From Sphingomonas sp. (lineage in GTDB: Bacteria > Pseudomonadota > Alphaproteobacteria > Sphingomonadales > Sphingomonadaceae), in contig QFPK01000003.1 of the NCBI GenBank assembly GCA_003248865.1, forward strand, positions 1 through 64,000: a DNA stretch of 64,000 nucleotides, in the 5' to 3' direction. Within the stretch, counting starts at the first letter, position 1. Every line of letters starts with the position of its first letter. Under the pieces are notes generated by a model. That model ran no database searches, was not told the origin of the DNA, and saw only the letters and a list, made by a program, of their open reading frames with translations. Of the stretch, positions 61,864 through 64,000 are shown piece by piece. The translations under genes were made by a program, and so were the position numbers.

Positions 61864-62895
61864 TCAGTCAGCCAGATCGAGGACGATGCGCCCTTCGATC
61901 TGACCCTTCTTCATGCGCTCGAACACGTCATTCACGTCCGCCAGCCTGGCGGAGGCAACAGTGGCCTTCACCTTGCCGTCGGCCGCGAAATCCAGCGATT
62001 CCTGCAGGTCCAGCCGGGTTCCCACGATGGAGCCGCGCACGGTGATCCCGTTCAGCACCATGCCGAAGATGTTCAGCGGGAAATCCCCGGGCGGCAGCCC
62101 GTTCAGCGACACGGTGCCGCCGCGCGCGACGACGCTCACGGCCTGTTCAAAGGCCTTTTCGCTGACGGCGGTGACGAGCACGCCGTTCACGCCGCCACCG
62201 GTTTCCCGCTTGATCACGGTGGCCGGATCTTCGTTGCGGGCGTTCACCGTGATGGTGGCGCCCAGCCGCCGGGCCAGGTCCAGCTTGGCGTCGTCGATGT
62301 CGATGGCAGCCACGTTCAGGCCCATGGCTTTGGCATATTGCACGGCCATATGGCCCAGCCCGCCGATGCCGCTGATCGCGACATAATCACCGGGCTTGGT
62401 GTCCGTCATCTTCAGGCCCTTGTACACCGTCACGCCGGCGCACAGCACCGGGGCGATTTCGGTGAAGCCGATGTTGGCGGGCAGGTGGCCGACATAGTTC
62501 GGGTCCGCCACCACATAGTCGGCGAAACCGCCGTTGATGGAATAGCCGGTGTTCAGCTGCTCTTCGCACAGCGTTTCCCAGCCGCCCAGGCAATGCACGC
62601 AATGGCCGCACGCGGTGTAGAGCCACGGCACGCCGACGCGGTCGCCTTCCTTCACATGCTTCACGCCCGCGCCCACCTGGCTCACGAAGCCCACGCCTTC
62701 ATGGCCCGGGATGAAGGGCGGGTTCGGCTTCACGGGCCAGTCGCCCTCGGCGGCGTGCAGGTCGGTGTGGCACACGCCCGACGCCATGATCTTCACCTGG
62801 ATCTGCCCGGGCCCCGCCTGCGGAATCGGAACCTCGTCGATCGTCAGCGGCTTCCCGAACTCACGGACGACTGCGGCTTTCATCGTGCTCGCCAT
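61864..62895 (-). CDS. adhP: Zinc-dependent alcohol dehydrogenase AdhP
   Basis: 343 residues. Catalytic zinc: Cys in SGVCHTDLHAAEGDWPVKP and His-Glu in PGHEGVGFV. The structural zinc lobe is CGHCVHCLGGWETLC, and the Rossmann motif is GIGGLGHMAVQYAKAMG. It is the ethanol/propanol-preferring bacterial type that oxidises short alcohols to aldehydes with NAD. It lies between the aldehyde dehydrogenase and DUF779, so alcohol oxidation continues to the acid. Confidence 0.93.
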   Translation of the reverse strand: MASTMKAAVVREFGKPLTIDEVPIPQAGPGQIQVKIMASGVCHTDLHAAEGDWPVKPNPPFIPGHEGVGFVSQVGAGVKHVKEGDRVGVPWLYTACGHCVHCLGGWETLCEEQLNTGYSINGGFADYVVADPNYVGHLPANIGFTEIAPVLCAGVTVYKGLKMTDTKPGDYVAISGIGGLGHMAVQYAKAMGLNVAAIDIDDAKLDLARRLGATITVNARNEDPATVIKRETGGGVNGVLVTAVSEKAFEQAVSVVARGGTVSLNGLPPGDFPLNIFGMVLNGITVRGSIVGTRLDLQESLDFAADGKVKATVASARLADVNDVFERMKKGQIEGRIVLDLAD

Positions 62896-62968
62896 TTGGC
62901 GTTCTCCTGGTTGGCGACAATGGGTGGCGCCCCGCCGTCTCCGGCGGGGCGCCGGGGAGGGACTCGGA

Positions 62969-64000
62969 TCAGAAGAAGCCGAGCTTCTTCGGACTATAAC
63001 TCACCAGCATGTTCTTGGTTTGCTGATAATGATCCAGCATCATCTTGTGGTTTTCCCGCCCGATGCCGGATTGCTTGTAACCGCCGAATGCCGCGTGCGC
63101 GGGATAGGCGTGATAGCAGTTGGTCCACACCCGGCCGGCCTGAATGGCGCGGCCGAAACGATAGCAGGTGTTGGCATCGCGGCTCCACACGCCCGCGCCA
63201 AGGCCATAGAGCGTGTCGTTGGCGATGGAGAGGGCCTCGTCGGAGTCCTTGAAGGTCGTCACCGACAACACCGGACCGAAGATCTCCTCCTGGAAGATCC
63301 GCATCTTGTTGTGGCCCTTGAACACGGTGGGCTGCACATAATAGCCGCCCGCCAGTTCGCCGCCCAGCTCGGCTGCCTTGCCGCCGATCAGCAGTTCGGC
63401 GCCTTCCTGCTTGCCGATGTCGATATAGGACAGGATCTTCTCACGCTGTTCGGACGACGCCTGCGCCCCGATCATCGTCGCCGGATCCAGCGGGCTGCCC
63501 TGCACGATGGCCGCCACCCGCTTCAGCGCCTTTTCCATGAAGCGATCGTAGATCTTCTCGTGGATCAGCGCCCGGCTGGGGCAGGTGCAGACCTCGCCCT
63601 GATTCAGCGCGAACATCACGAAGCCCTCGATCGCCTTGTCCAGGAAATCGTCATCCTCGCGCGCCACATCCTCGAAGAAGATGTTCGGGCTCTTGCCGCC
63701 CAGTTCCAGCGTAACGGGAATCAGGTTCTCGCTGGCATATTGCATGATCAGCCGGCCGGTCGTGGTCTCACCAGTGAAGGCGATCTTCGCGATCCGGGGG
63801 GATGAGGCGAGCGGCTTGCCCGCTTCCAGCCCGAAGCCGTTCACGATGTTCAGAACGCCCGGGGGCAGCAGGTCGCCCACCAGCTCGGCCCACACCATGA
63901 TGGAAGCGGGCGTCTGTTCGGCGGGCTTCAGCACCACGCAGTTGCCGGCCGCCAGCGCGGGCGCCAGCTTCCAGCAGGCCATCAGCAGCGGGAAGTTCCA
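62969..64000 (-). CDS. NAD-dependent aldehyde dehydrogenase (ExaC/AcoD type), partial
   Basis: The C-terminal ~344 residues are in the window; the gene continues beyond 64000. Motifs: GNCVVLKPAEQTP, FTGETTTGRLIMQYA, ELGGKSPNIFFED with the general-base Glu, and NQGEVCTCPSR with the catalytic Cys. The end reads SYSPKKLGFF. It oxidises acetaldehyde or related aldehydes. It is the first gene of the ALDH-adhP-DUF779 unit (73 bp before adhP). Confidence 0.93.
   Translation of the reverse strand, partial: WNFPLLMACWKLAPALAAGNCVVLKPAEQTPASIMVWAELVGDLLPPGVLNIVNGFGLEAGKPLASSPRIAKIAFTGETTTGRLIMQYASENLIPVTLELGGKSPNIFFEDVAREDDDFLDKAIEGFVMFALNQGEVCTCPSRALIHEKIYDRFMEKALKRVAAIVQGSPLDPATMIGAQASSEQREKILSYIDIGKQEGAELLIGGKAAELGGELAGGYYVQPTVFKGHNKMRIFQEEIFGPVLSVTTFKDSDEALSIANDTLYGLGAGVWSRDANTCYRFGRAIQAGRVWTNCYHAYPAHAAFGGYKQSGIGRENHKMMLDHYQQTKNMLVSYSPKKLGFF

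Overview
The window looks like chromosome from a sphingomonad-type alphaproteobacterium (order Sphingomonadales). The reasons are high GC throughout, a FecR/STN-TonB receptor uptake locus, a second TonB receptor inside a catabolic cluster, large Gly-rich autotransporters, an alphaproteobacterial GlnD and a TamA-TamB pair. No species name can be read from the sequence.

Layout. (1) 0-5 kb: decayed ECF sigma factor tail, fecR, STN-type TonB receptor and a periplasmic siderophore-esterase-like hydrolase, all on + and tightly coupled. The hydrolase's 3' end runs into a dead tyrosine-recombinase fragment. (2) 4.8-8.3 kb: a MarR/DUF1398 unit under a perfect 15-bp inverted repeat, then a TetR regulator divergent from a MAPEG protein and an AmpH/class-C-like serine hydrolase. 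(3) 8.3-19 kb: two large autotransporters in tandem. The first has about 15 copies of an AQS(I/V)GGGGG motif, and its beta-barrel is out of frame. The second is intact, with PATR repeats. A FrsA/DHPON-type alpha/beta hydrolase follows. (4) 20.6-33.6 kb: a probable 13-kb island at the 3' end of tRNA-Gly(CCC), bounded by a 19-bp near-direct repeat (17/19) and containing IS5- and IS3-family remnants. It carries a catabolic cluster: DJ-1/PfpI protein, MalT-like LuxR regulator (LAL type), FAD amine-oxidase-like enzyme, two Rieske oxygenases, a SnoaL-like protein, two paralogous SRPBCC proteins and a TonB receptor. (5) 33.7-64 kb: mostly housekeeping or ordinary accessory genes: Zn alcohol dehydrogenase, a large coiled-coil membrane protein, MFS+SDR, glnD, a small porin, an EF-hand protein, ettA and a second ABC-F gene, LemA with two TPM proteins, mscL, a META lipoprotein, cyclophilin, tamA-tamB, and an adhP/DUF779/aldehyde dehydrogenase cluster cut by the window end.

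The most interesting system is the island. Four transcription starts (DJ-1, FAD oxidase, first Rieske, TonB receptor) are each preceded by a similar C-run/CCTTT motif resembling the GGGGA boxes bound by MalT-family regulators, and a MalT-like regulator sits inside the cluster. The simplest reading is a LAL-controlled regulon that imports a small hydrophobic or aromatic substrate through the TonB receptor and oxidises it with the Rieske and FAD enzymes. The SRPBCC and SnoaL proteins would then bind or rearrange intermediates. The substrate cannot be read from the sequence. The window also holds both large autotransporters and the TamA-TamB machinery that could assist their assembly.
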